A stretch of 11,925 bases of DNA from Phytohabitans sp036906915 (lineage in GTDB: Bacteria; Actinomycetota; Actinomycetes; Mycobacteriales; Micromonosporaceae), in NCBI RefSeq assembly GCF_036906915.1, contig NZ_JBAKHX010000137.1:1-11925 (forward strand), written 5' to 3'. Made by a program: the position numbers and the translations under genes. Shown here piece after piece: positions 5,987-11,925 of the stretch. Numbering within the stretch: position 1 is the stretch's first letter; each line of letters opens with the position of its first letter. The notes below the pieces were generated by a model. The model did no database searches. It was not told the origin of the DNA and saw nothing but the letters and a program-made list of their open reading frames with translations.

Positions 5987-6610
5987 ATGCGGGTAGGGCC
6001 CATCGGCGTCCTGGCTGTCGGGCTGGCTCTCGCCGGCGCCTTCGCCACCGGCGCGGGGCTCGGCCAGCTCGAACTGCCGTCGTGGTGGACGCCCGAGGGC
6101 AAGCCACCGCCGCGCGAGTTCCCGGTGCTGGAGCCGAGCCGGCCGGTGCGCATCAGCGTGCCGTCGATCGGGCTGCGCGCGGCCGTGCACGGCGTGGGCC
6201 TCGCCGACGACGGCTCGATCGGCGTGCCCGCCGCGACCCAACACCAGGAGGCCGGCTGGTATCGGGACAGCCCGACTCCCGGCCAGTTCGGGCCGGCCAT
6301 CATCGTGGGGCATGTCGACTCGCGTACCGGGCCGGCGGTCTTCCACGATCTGCGCGAGGTGCGGCCCGGGGCGAGGATCGAGATCTCCCGGCGAGACGGG
6401 TCGGTGGCGATCTTCGAGGTGAACTCGGTCGAGCGGTTCGACAAGAAACACCTGCCTGCCCGGCGCCTGTACGCCGACTTCAGCCGCCCGAGCCTGCGGC
6501 TGATCACGTGCGGCGGCCGCTGGGTGGGGCGGTTCAACCGGATACGCGGACAATGTGGTGGTATTCGCGTCACTGATCCGCGCGCGCCGCCCCTAGCCCT
6601 TTGCCCGTGA
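5987..6610 (+). CDS. Class F sortase, frameshifted near the 3' end
   Basis: Class F sortases are membrane-anchored cysteine transpeptidases of actinobacteria that attach surface proteins or process them at a C-terminal motif. An N-terminal membrane anchor (residues about 5-27) and a proline-rich linker precede the sortase barrel. Catalytic H109 is in IIVGHVDS and C175 is in LITCGG; R185 in GRFNR is the best candidate for the catalytic arginine. Right after R185 the frame departs from the family: one extra base (A at 6542) leads to an unrelated tail ending at 6610. Skipping that base gives YADNVVVFASLIRARRP and a stop at 6594-6596, a normal 202-residue end. It is either a real lesion that removes the last beta-strand or a sequencing error. 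It lies 17 bp after its probable substrate gene. Confidence 0.85.
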   Translation: MRVGPIGVLAVGLALAGAFATGAGLGQLELPSWWTPEGKPPPREFPVLEPSRPVRISVPSIGLRAAVHGVGLADDGSIGVPAATQHQEAGWYRDSPTPGQFGPAIIVGHVDSRTGPAVFHDLREVRPGARIEISRRDGSVAIFEVNSVERFDKKHLPARRLYADFSRPSLRLITCGGRWVGRFNRIRGQCGGIRVTDPRAPPLALCP

Positions 6611-6614
6611 GACG

Positions 6615-6636
6615 AAAAGAGCGGCCTCAGGCCGCT
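6615..6636 (-). terminator. Rho-independent terminator of the HNH gene
   Basis: On the - strand AGCGGCC, loop TGA, GGCCGCT form a perfect 7-bp stem (6620-6636), followed by C and then TTTT (6618-6615). The three-base loop is exactly the stop codon of the HNH gene, so coding sequence and terminator overlap. It lies between convergent genes; on the + strand there is no T-run after the stem. Confidence 0.65.
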
Positions 6637-7154
6637 TGCGGTAGATCGAGCCAGTTGGCCCAGCGTGGGTCCGGCGCGCGGTGGCCGAGTACCCGCCAGG
6701 CCATTCCTTTTGGCGCGGCGGGTTTGGCGTGCAACCGCCAACCCAGCTCGGCGGGGGTGCGATCGCCTTTGGTGTGGTTGCACCGCGCGCAGGCGGCCAC
6801 GACGTTTTCCCAGGCGTGCCGCCCGCCGCGGCTGCGCGGAAAGACGTGGTCGATGGTCTCCGCGGGGCCTCGGCAATACGCGCACCGCCAGCCGTCGCGG
6901 GCAAAGATCGCCCGGCGGGACAGACCGACGTGTGTGCGATACGGCACACGCACGAACCGGGTGAGCCGGACCACGGCCGGCACGGGTAACTCATGGCGGA
7001 CGCTGTGGAGAAAGCCATCGCCGTCGGCGACGCACACGGCCTTCGCCGACAAGACCAGGATCGCGGCTCTACGCACTGACACGACACACAGCGGCTCGTA
7101 TGTGGCATTGAGGACTAATGCACCTGAGCCCACCACGGGTCGTATGTCAGGCAT
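6627..7154 (-). CDS. HNH endonuclease
   Basis: This 175-residue protein carries a compact zinc-supported HNH nuclease domain in its second half: C91-x2-C94 (CAYC), the first catalytic histidine in TIDHVFPRSRGG (D102, H103), N117 in WENVVAAC, and C122-x2-C125 followed by N126, H127 and K129 (CARCNHTKGD). The N-terminal half (VLNATYEPLCVVSVRRA, then a beta-rich section) matches the small stand-alone HNH protein widespread in actinobacteria. It should bind a divalent metal and cut or nick DNA, but its biological role is not settled. ATG 7154 is chosen because GGAGAGGTGA lies 5 nt upstream; an upstream start at 7202 lacks such support. It converges on the sortase gene. No restriction or toxin partner adjoins it. 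Confidence 0.9.
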   Translation of the reverse strand: MPDIRPVVGSGALVLNATYEPLCVVSVRRAAILVLSAKAVCVADGDGFLHSVRHELPVPAVVRLTRFVRVPYRTHVGLSRRAIFARDGWRCAYCRGPAETIDHVFPRSRGGRHAWENVVAACARCNHTKGDRTPAELGWRLHAKPAAPKGMAWRVLGHRAPDPRWANWLDLPQAA

Positions 7155-7433
7155 CGCGCTCACCTCTCCAGGTCGTGCAGCCCAGCTCCTGTCGGCAACC
7201 AACTGGCCGCGGCACGGGTGTTACCGCGGCTGGCGCTGGCACGATCACCAGCGTCCCGTGCGCCAATGGTCCCTGATGGATTACGGAAATGCACGTACTA
7301 ATCAGAGCCGCTCTCGTTAACCTTCGGTGTCCTGCGACTTCCTGCGGCGAATGTCCGATTAGGTTGGTTTGACCGGAGCATCCTGTCGCACCCGGCCGCA
7401 CGAGCATCGGGCCAGTGCGGTACGAAAACAGGC
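7155..7433. other. Divergent intergenic region, HNH / MscS
   Basis: This 279-bp gap must hold the promoters of two divergent genes. I see no convincing -35/-10 pair. A 6-bp inverted repeat (CGCTGG at 7234-7239, CCAGCG at 7248-7253) and a locally AT-richer stretch around 7275-7375 are the only structure noted. TACGAA at 7421-7426 ends 7 nt before the MscS GTG and could be a weak -10 for a leaderless start. No coding frame here is supported. Confidence 0.4.
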
Positions 7434-8468
7434 GTGACAGCCTTCCAGGAGACGCCGAACCCGACACCCACCGTCGGCGCGGACTGCAGCTCGGACGCGG
7501 TCTGCCAGCGGGTATTCGACTGGTTCGGCATACCGTGGCTGGCCGAGAGCAGCTTCTGGATCTTCGTCAAGCCGCTCCGGATCCTCCTGATCCTCGCCGT
7601 CGCGCTGCTCATCCGGTGGGCGGTGCACCGCACGATCAACCGGCTCGTGCGCACGACCGCCAACACATCGGTACCGACCATCCTCAGGCCGCTGCGCGAG
7701 CGGATTCCAAACTCGACGCCCGACCCGGCCAGCGTGGTGCCGGAACGCCGCCGGCAGCGGGCCGAGGCGATCGGCTCGGTGCTGCGCAGCGGCGTCACCG
7801 CCGTCGTCTTCGCCATCGCGGCCCTGCTGATCCTGGGCGAACTCAACTTCAACCTGGCGCCGCTGATCGCCAGCGCCGGCATCGCAGGCGTGGCCATCGG
7901 CTTCGGCGCCCAGACGCTCGTCAAGGACGTGATCTCCGGGATCTTCATGCTGCTCGAGGACCAGTACGGCGTGGGCGACACCGTCGACCTCGGCGAGGCC
8001 ATCGGGGTGGTCGAGTCGGTCGGACTCCGCATCACCACGGTGCGTGATGGGCGGGGCGTCCTCTGGTACATCCGGAACGGCGAGATCATCCGGGTCGGCA
8101 ACAAGAGTCAGGGCTGGGCGATGGTGGTCGTCGACATGCCGATCGGGTTCGCCAGCGTGGACGAGGCGACCACGGTGATGCGCTCGGCGGCGGAGGCGGT
8201 GGCCGCCGACCCCGACCTGGCCGCGCACTTCCTCGACCCCCCGGACGTGCTGGGCGTCGAGCAGATCACCATCGACGGCGCGATGATCCGTACGGTGGCC
8301 AAAACCACAGCTGAGGGCCAGCCTGACGTCAACCGCGAACTCCGGAGGCGGCTCACAGCCGCTCTGGAGGAGTCGGGCATTACCGCCCAGATCGCATCCG
8401 CCCGCATGTACCCCCGTCCGGCGGCTCCGGGGCACGACACGGACAACGCCCGGGGTGGCGCCACCTGA
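7434..8468 (+). CDS. MscS-family mechanosensitive ion channel
   Basis: This 344-residue protein is a small-conductance mechanosensitive channel homologue that would release solutes on hypo-osmotic shock from the cytoplasmic membrane. Membrane spans are at about 41-63 and 119-137. The pore-lining third helix (about 141-175) has the Gly/Ala-rich face IASAGIAGVAIGFGAQTLVKD, followed by SGIFMLLEDQYGVGDTVDL, the family's entry into the cytoplasmic beta domain. WYIRNGEI (211-218) matches the conserved (I/V)PNG-type turn. The C-terminal alpha/beta domain runs to about 320, with a polar tail. A hydrophilic N-terminus contains C18 and C24. The GTG start is supported by family length more than by a ribosome binding site, which is poor. 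Confidence 0.92.
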   Translation: MTAFQETPNPTPTVGADCSSDAVCQRVFDWFGIPWLAESSFWIFVKPLRILLILAVALLIRWAVHRTINRLVRTTANTSVPTILRPLRERIPNSTPDPASVVPERRRQRAEAIGSVLRSGVTAVVFAIAALLILGELNFNLAPLIASAGIAGVAIGFGAQTLVKDVISGIFMLLEDQYGVGDTVDLGEAIGVVESVGLRITTVRDGRGVLWYIRNGEIIRVGNKSQGWAMVVVDMPIGFASVDEATTVMRSAAEAVAADPDLAAHFLDPPDVLGVEQITIDGAMIRTVAKTTAEGQPDVNRELRRRLTAALEESGITAQIASARMYPRPAAPGHDTDNARGGAT

Positions 8469-8722
8469 CGGACGGACAGGTGGTGCGATCACGCAGGTCC
8501 GCGTGGGTCGCGCCCCTCGTGGACGGTCGGGTATCGTCCGTTCGTTCAGTCGAGGATGCGACGGACCATCCGTTCGCCCTAGCCAGATGTCAGACTATCG
8601 GGCAGAATCCGTGAAAAGCTCCATGGCGGAGCGTCACGATTCCCCCGCTCGTTTGTCTATTTGGCGTTCCCGGCTCCGCCACCGCCACGTGGCCCGCCGT
8701 CGAGAACGATGGAGGCCCCTCC
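8469..8722. other. Intergenic region upstream of the MFS gene
   Basis: This 254-bp gap separates the MscS gene from the MFS gene. It probably carries the promoter of the MFS-glbO pair, but no consensus promoter could be picked with confidence; TTTGTCTATTT near 8652-8662 is the AT-richest point. The ribosome binding site GGAGG (8711-8715) is clear. No hairpin followed by a T-run was found after the MscS stop, and no coding frame is supported. Confidence 0.4.
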
Positions 8723-10102
8723 GTGTCCCAAGAGGCACACCCCGCCGATCGGCAGGCCACCTTCCGTGAGGTGTTCGCCCAGCCCGAATACCGTGCGGTG
8801 TACCTCGCGAGCGCGCTTTCGTGGTTCGGGGACTACCTGGCCAAGGCCGCCATCACGGCGATGGTGTATCGGCAGACACAGTCGGTGGCGCTGTCCGCCG
8901 CGGCCTTCGCGATCAGCTACCTTCCGTGGTTGCTCGGCGGTCCCCTGCTGTCGACCATCGCCGAGCGCAACCCGTACCGCTCGGTCATGGTCACCTGCGA
9001 CCTGTTCCGCATGGTTCTCATCGGCGTGATCGCCGTCTTCGAGATGCCGGTCGGGTTGGTCCTCGCCCTGCTCTTCGCCACCACGCTGGCGACGCCGCCC
9101 TCACAGGCCGCCCGGTCGGCGCTGCTGCCGGTGATCCTCGGCGGCGACCGGCTCGTGGTGGGCCTGTCCGTCAACCTGAGCACCGGTCAAGCCGCCCAGG
9201 TGGTCGGATACATCACCGGTGCGGCGATCGCCGCGGCCAACCCGCGGCTGGCCCTCGCCATCGACGCCGCCACCTACCTCGGCTCCGCCCTGATCATCCG
9301 GTTCGGCGTCAAGGACCGGCCACCGGCGATGACCGAGGCGCACCGCAGCCACCTGCTGCGCGAGACCGCCGACGGGTTCCGGATGGTCTTCCACTCACCG
9401 GTGCTGCGTGCGATCGCCATCCTGGTCTTCGCGTCCATGCTCTTCGCGATCGTGCCGGAGGGCCTCGCCGCCGCCTGGGCCGCCGATCTGAGCGACACCG
9501 AAACCGGACGCGGGTTCTCGCAGGGCTTGATCATGGCGGCGGCACCCGCCGGATACATCATCGGCGGCCTTGTGACGGCCCGGCTGCTCCGGCCCGACGT
9601 CCGCCGGGCGCTGATCCGACCCTTTGCCGTGCTGGCACCGCTGTCGCTCGTTCCAGCGCTGCTGCACCCACCCGCGATCGGCATCGCGGTGATGGCGGCC
9701 ATCTGCGGCTTCGCGGTGGCCGGCATGATGCCGGCCGCCAACGGCCTCTTCGTGCAGGCCCTGCCGCACGGCTTCCGGGCCCGGGCGTTCGGCGTCATGC
9801 AGAGCGGCACGCAGGTCATGCAGGGCGCCGCGGTGCTCCTCACAGGTCTTCTGGCCGACCGCTTCTCGATCGGCACCGTGGTAGGGCTCTGGAGCGTGGC
9901 AGGCGTCGTGCTGATCCTGATCGCGTCGACCCAGTGGCCGAGCGCCGACCGGTTCAACACCGCCGTCGCCGCGGCGGGCTCCGCCCAGCCGGTCCCTCCG
10001 CCCTCGCCCGAGGCGCGCGGGATCGTCCGGCAGAACGGCGTCGAGCAGGCCGACAAGTTCAAGATCACCCATGCGTTGCGCCGTGGCAGAATCAGAGGGT
10101 GA
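8723..10102 (+). CDS. MFS transporter
   Basis: This 459-residue integral membrane protein belongs to the major facilitator superfamily, in the MFS_3/MFS_1-like group that includes drug and macrolide effluxers. About twelve hydrophobic segments run from residue 25 to 415. SWFGDYLAKAA (33-43) in helix 1 and the charged loop ERNPYRS (81-87) between helices 2 and 3 correspond to conserved positions of the family, and SALLPVILGG and GYITGAA follow in the N-terminal half. The last 45 residues are a polar tail rich in proline and charge. Substrate cannot be deduced. GGAGG lies 7 nt before the GTG start. The stop codon overlaps the start of glbO by 4 nt (GTGA), so the two are translationally coupled. 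Confidence 0.9.
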   Translation: MSQEAHPADRQATFREVFAQPEYRAVYLASALSWFGDYLAKAAITAMVYRQTQSVALSAAAFAISYLPWLLGGPLLSTIAERNPYRSVMVTCDLFRMVLIGVIAVFEMPVGLVLALLFATTLATPPSQAARSALLPVILGGDRLVVGLSVNLSTGQAAQVVGYITGAAIAAANPRLALAIDAATYLGSALIIRFGVKDRPPAMTEAHRSHLLRETADGFRMVFHSPVLRAIAILVFASMLFAIVPEGLAAAWAADLSDTETGRGFSQGLIMAAAPAGYIIGGLVTARLLRPDVRRALIRPFAVLAPLSLVPALLHPPAIGIAVMAAICGFAVAGMMPAANGLFVQALPHGFRARAFGVMQSGTQVMQGAAVLLTGLLADRFSIGTVVGLWSVAGVVLILIASTQWPSADRFNTAVAAAGSAQPVPPPSPEARGIVRQNGVEQADKFKITHALRRGRIRG

Positions 10103-10503
10103 ACTTTTTCGACGCGGTCGGTGGTGAGCCGACCTTCCGCAAGCTGGTCGACGAGTTCTACGCGGGCGTCGCGACCGACCCCGTCATGCGGCCCATGTAT
10201 CCCGAAGCCGACCTCGGCCCCGCAGCCGAGCGGCTGACCCTCTTCCTCATGCAGTACTGGGGCGGCCCCAACACCTACTCGGCCGAGCGCGGACACCCGC
10301 GCCTGCGGATGCGGCACGCCCCGTTCCGGATCGGCGCGACCGAGCGGGACGCCTGGCTGCGCCACATGCGCCGAGCCGTCGACAGCCTCGACCTGACGCC
10401 GGAGCAGCGCACGACACTCTGGGACTACCTGGAGCGGGCAGCGTACTTCATGGTCAACACCATGGACGACCCGGAGCCGACAAACAGGGTCAACATGGCA
10501 TAA
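10099..10503 (+). CDS. glbO: Group II truncated haemoglobin (trHbO)
   Basis: This 134-residue 2-on-2 globin binds haem and is expected to handle O2, NO or peroxide-type chemistry in the cytoplasm. All signature residues of the GlbO class are present: TyrB10 (Y21), TyrCD1 (Y34 in PMYPE), proximal HisF8 (H73 in RLRMRHAPF) and TrpG8 (W86 in DAWLRHM). These run at a constant offset of two from the numbering of Mycobacterium tuberculosis trHbO (Y23, Y36, H75, W88). The GTG start overlaps the MFS stop by 4 nt, and AGAGG lies directly against it, so expression probably depends on translation of the upstream transporter. Length and motifs show an intact gene. Confidence 0.95.
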   Translation: MNFFDAVGGEPTFRKLVDEFYAGVATDPVMRPMYPEADLGPAAERLTLFLMQYWGGPNTYSAERGHPRLRMRHAPFRIGATERDAWLRHMRRAVDSLDLTPEQRTTLWDYLERAAYFMVNTMDDPEPTNRVNMA

Positions 10504-10563
10504 CAGCGCATACGCCTCGCTCGTTGGTCAACGCGTACCCACGCCGACCAGCCGAGGGAGCTC

Positions 10564-11817
10564 ATGCGCCGCCGTTTGTTCGCCGTCGCCGTACTCGCCG
10601 CCGCCACCGCCGCTGGCGTGGTCCCCGCCACCGCGGAGATCGCCCAACCAAGGGTGGTCACCGCCGACCCCGTCGACTGGACCCCGCACGTACTCGACGG
10701 CACGGTACGGGCCATCGTCCAAGTCGGCGGCACCATCGTCGTAGGCGGTGACTTCACGACCGTCGCCACCAGCGACAGCCGCTTCCGGTACCGGCGACAA
10801 AACCTCTTCGCGTTCGACGCGCAAACAGGCGCCCTCCGCCGCTTCGCACCCGCCCTCGACGGACCCGTGTACGCGCTCGCCGCCGGCCCAGACGGCACCG
10901 TCTACGCCGGCGGGGCCTTCCGCACCGTCAACGGCGTCGGACAGCGCGGCCTCACCCGGCTCTCCGTCTCGACCGGCGGCCGGTTGGCCTCCTTCCGGGC
11001 CAGCATCAACTGGGGCGACGTACGCAGCCTGGCCCTCTCCGGCACCCGCCTGTACGCCGGTGGCACCTTCAGCGCCGTCAACCGCGTGCCCCGCACGGGG
11101 CTCGCCCGGCTGGACGCGGTGAGCGGTGCCATCGACACCGGCTTCGACGCGCGGCTGACCGCCGTCGACGCCAACCGCGCCCGGGTCGAGGACTTCGCGC
11201 TCTCCCCCGACGGGCGACGGCTCATCGTCATCGGCGCCATCACCCACGCCGCCGGCCACCCGCGCAAACAGGTCGTGCTGCTGGAGACCGGCGGCCCCAG
11301 CGCGGTCGTCGCCAACTGGTACACCGACGCCTACCAGCAGGACTGCGACCCGCGATACGACACCTACCTGCGCGGCGTCGACTTCGCCCCCGACGCCTCG
11401 TACTTCGTCGTCGTCAGCACCGGCAACCTGACCGGCCGCACCCGGATGTGCGACACGGCGGCCCGCTTCCAGATCGCCGGCACCGGCCGCCACAGCGCCA
11501 CCTGGGTCAACCACACCGGTGGCAACACGCTCTTGGCGGTCGCCGTCACAGGTACCGCCGTGTACGTCGGCGGCCACCAGCAGTGGCTCGACAACCCCCA
11601 CGGCAACAAATCGGCCGGGCCAGGAGCCGTATCCCGTCCAGGCATCGGCGCGATCGATCCGCATACTGGACGGGCGCTGGCCTGGAACCCGACACGGAGC
11701 CGTGGAGTGGGCGTACGCGCGTTCCTAGCGACCCGCCACGGGCTGTGGGTCGGCTCCGACACCGACCGACTGGGCCACGAATACCACGCCCGCATAGGCC
11801 TGTTCCCCCTCCCCTGA
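10564..11817 (+). CDS. Secreted DUF5122-like beta-propeller protein
   Basis: This 417-residue exported protein begins with a signal peptide (MRRRLFAVAVLAA, cleavage near PATA|E, residue 24-25). The rest is built of repeats resembling DUF5122 (delta-60) blades: VVGGDFTTV (59-67), YAGGAFRTVN (114-123) followed by GLTRLSVSTG, and YAGGTFSAVN (164-173) followed by GLARLDAVSG. Later, more divergent blades centre near 224, 284, 336 (YVGG) and 397 (WVGS). The 50-61 residue period suggests seven blades. C261 and C296 could form a disulfide. No catalytic motif or cell-wall anchor is seen, so it is probably a free extracellular binding protein of unknown ligand. Ribosome binding site GAGGGAG (10554-10560) supports the ATG. 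It follows glbO by 60 bp and may have its own promoter. Confidence 0.8.
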   Translation: MRRRLFAVAVLAAATAAGVVPATAEIAQPRVVTADPVDWTPHVLDGTVRAIVQVGGTIVVGGDFTTVATSDSRFRYRRQNLFAFDAQTGALRRFAPALDGPVYALAAGPDGTVYAGGAFRTVNGVGQRGLTRLSVSTGGRLASFRASINWGDVRSLALSGTRLYAGGTFSAVNRVPRTGLARLDAVSGAIDTGFDARLTAVDANRARVEDFALSPDGRRLIVIGAITHAAGHPRKQVVLLETGGPSAVVANWYTDAYQQDCDPRYDTYLRGVDFAPDASYFVVVSTGNLTGRTRMCDTAARFQIAGTGRHSATWVNHTGGNTLLAVAVTGTAVYVGGHQQWLDNPHGNKSAGPGAVSRPGIGAIDPHTGRALAWNPTRSRGVGVRAFLATRHGLWVGSDTDRLGHEYHARIGLFPLP

Positions 11818-11832
11818 CCCCGCACCCCACCC

Positions 11833-11848
11833 CGCCGACAGGTCGGCG
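11833..11848 (+). terminator. Possible hairpin terminator of the propeller gene
   Basis: CGCCGAC and GTCGGCG form a 7-bp inverted repeat with two bases between them (in practice a 5-6 bp stem with a larger loop), 15 bp after the propeller gene's stop. No T-run follows, so termination is only suggested by position. Confidence 0.35.
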
Positions 11849-11870
11849 CCCGTCAGGCCACCAGCCGCCG

Positions 11871-11925
11871 CCCGCCCGCGCCCGCCCGCGCCCGCCCGCG
11901 CCGGTCCCGCCGGTCCGGCCGGTCC
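11871..11925. repeat. Short tandem repeats at window end
   Basis: Three exact copies of the 10-mer CCCGCCCGCG (11871-11900) are followed by a 9-bp-period repeat of CCGGTCC (11901, 11910, 11919) that runs to the last base. This is low-complexity sequence and, with the similar tract at the other end, a probable reason for the assembly stopping here. Confidence 0.75.

Noticed and set aside
7288..7297. AAATGCACGT shared with the arm of the inverted repeat
   Set aside because: It is a single 10-mer match with no paired arm or flanking similarity, probably coincidence.
9274..10365. 363-codon - strand open frame opposite the MFS and glbO genes
   Set aside because: It is a shadow frame; both + strand genes have clear family signatures.

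Overview
The window is about 11.9 kb of very GC-rich DNA from an actinobacterium. The codon bias, the frequent GTG starts, and the genes for an actinobacterial aa3-oxidase accessory subunit, a DUF5130 protein, a class F sortase and a group II truncated haemoglobin all point that way. My guess from general style is Micromonosporaceae, but the sequence does not prove it. Both ends run into G/C-only low-complexity repeats, so the window is probably a whole draft contig that stopped there. No rRNA, tRNA, CRISPR array or classical transposase is visible.

Region 1 (1-1884) is the accessory part. Two genes on the + strand, a Uma2-family nuclease and an AbiEi/DUF559-type protein, both with PD-(D/E)XK-like nuclease motifs, are bracketed by two 84-bp inverted repeats (76-159 and 1801-1884, 73 of 84 positions identical, no gaps). 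Each repeat contains a 22-26 bp hairpin plus an extra copy of its TTGATCG end that faces the genes. The repeats sit tightly against the genes. This looks like a small TIR-bounded nuclease cassette and is the most interesting feature here.

Region 2 (1954-4106, - strand) is a compact operon: amidase-signature hydrolase, a ctaJ-like single-pass membrane protein, then a DUF5130 protein. Divergent from it, 78 bp away, is kynU (kynureninase, 4185-5435).

Region 3 (5481-6610, + strand) pairs a secreted, C-terminally anchored protein carrying a non-canonical PATGG sorting-like signal with a class F sortase. The sortase has a one-base frameshift just before its last strand. It converges on a small HNH endonuclease (6627-7154, -), whose stop codon lies in the loop of its own probable terminator.

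Region 4 (7434-11817, + strand) has a MscS-type mechanosensitive channel, an MFS transporter overlapping by 4 nt a group II truncated haemoglobin (glbO), and a secreted DUF5122-like beta-propeller protein. Apart from region 1 and the sortase frameshift, the content looks like ordinary chromosomal housekeeping.
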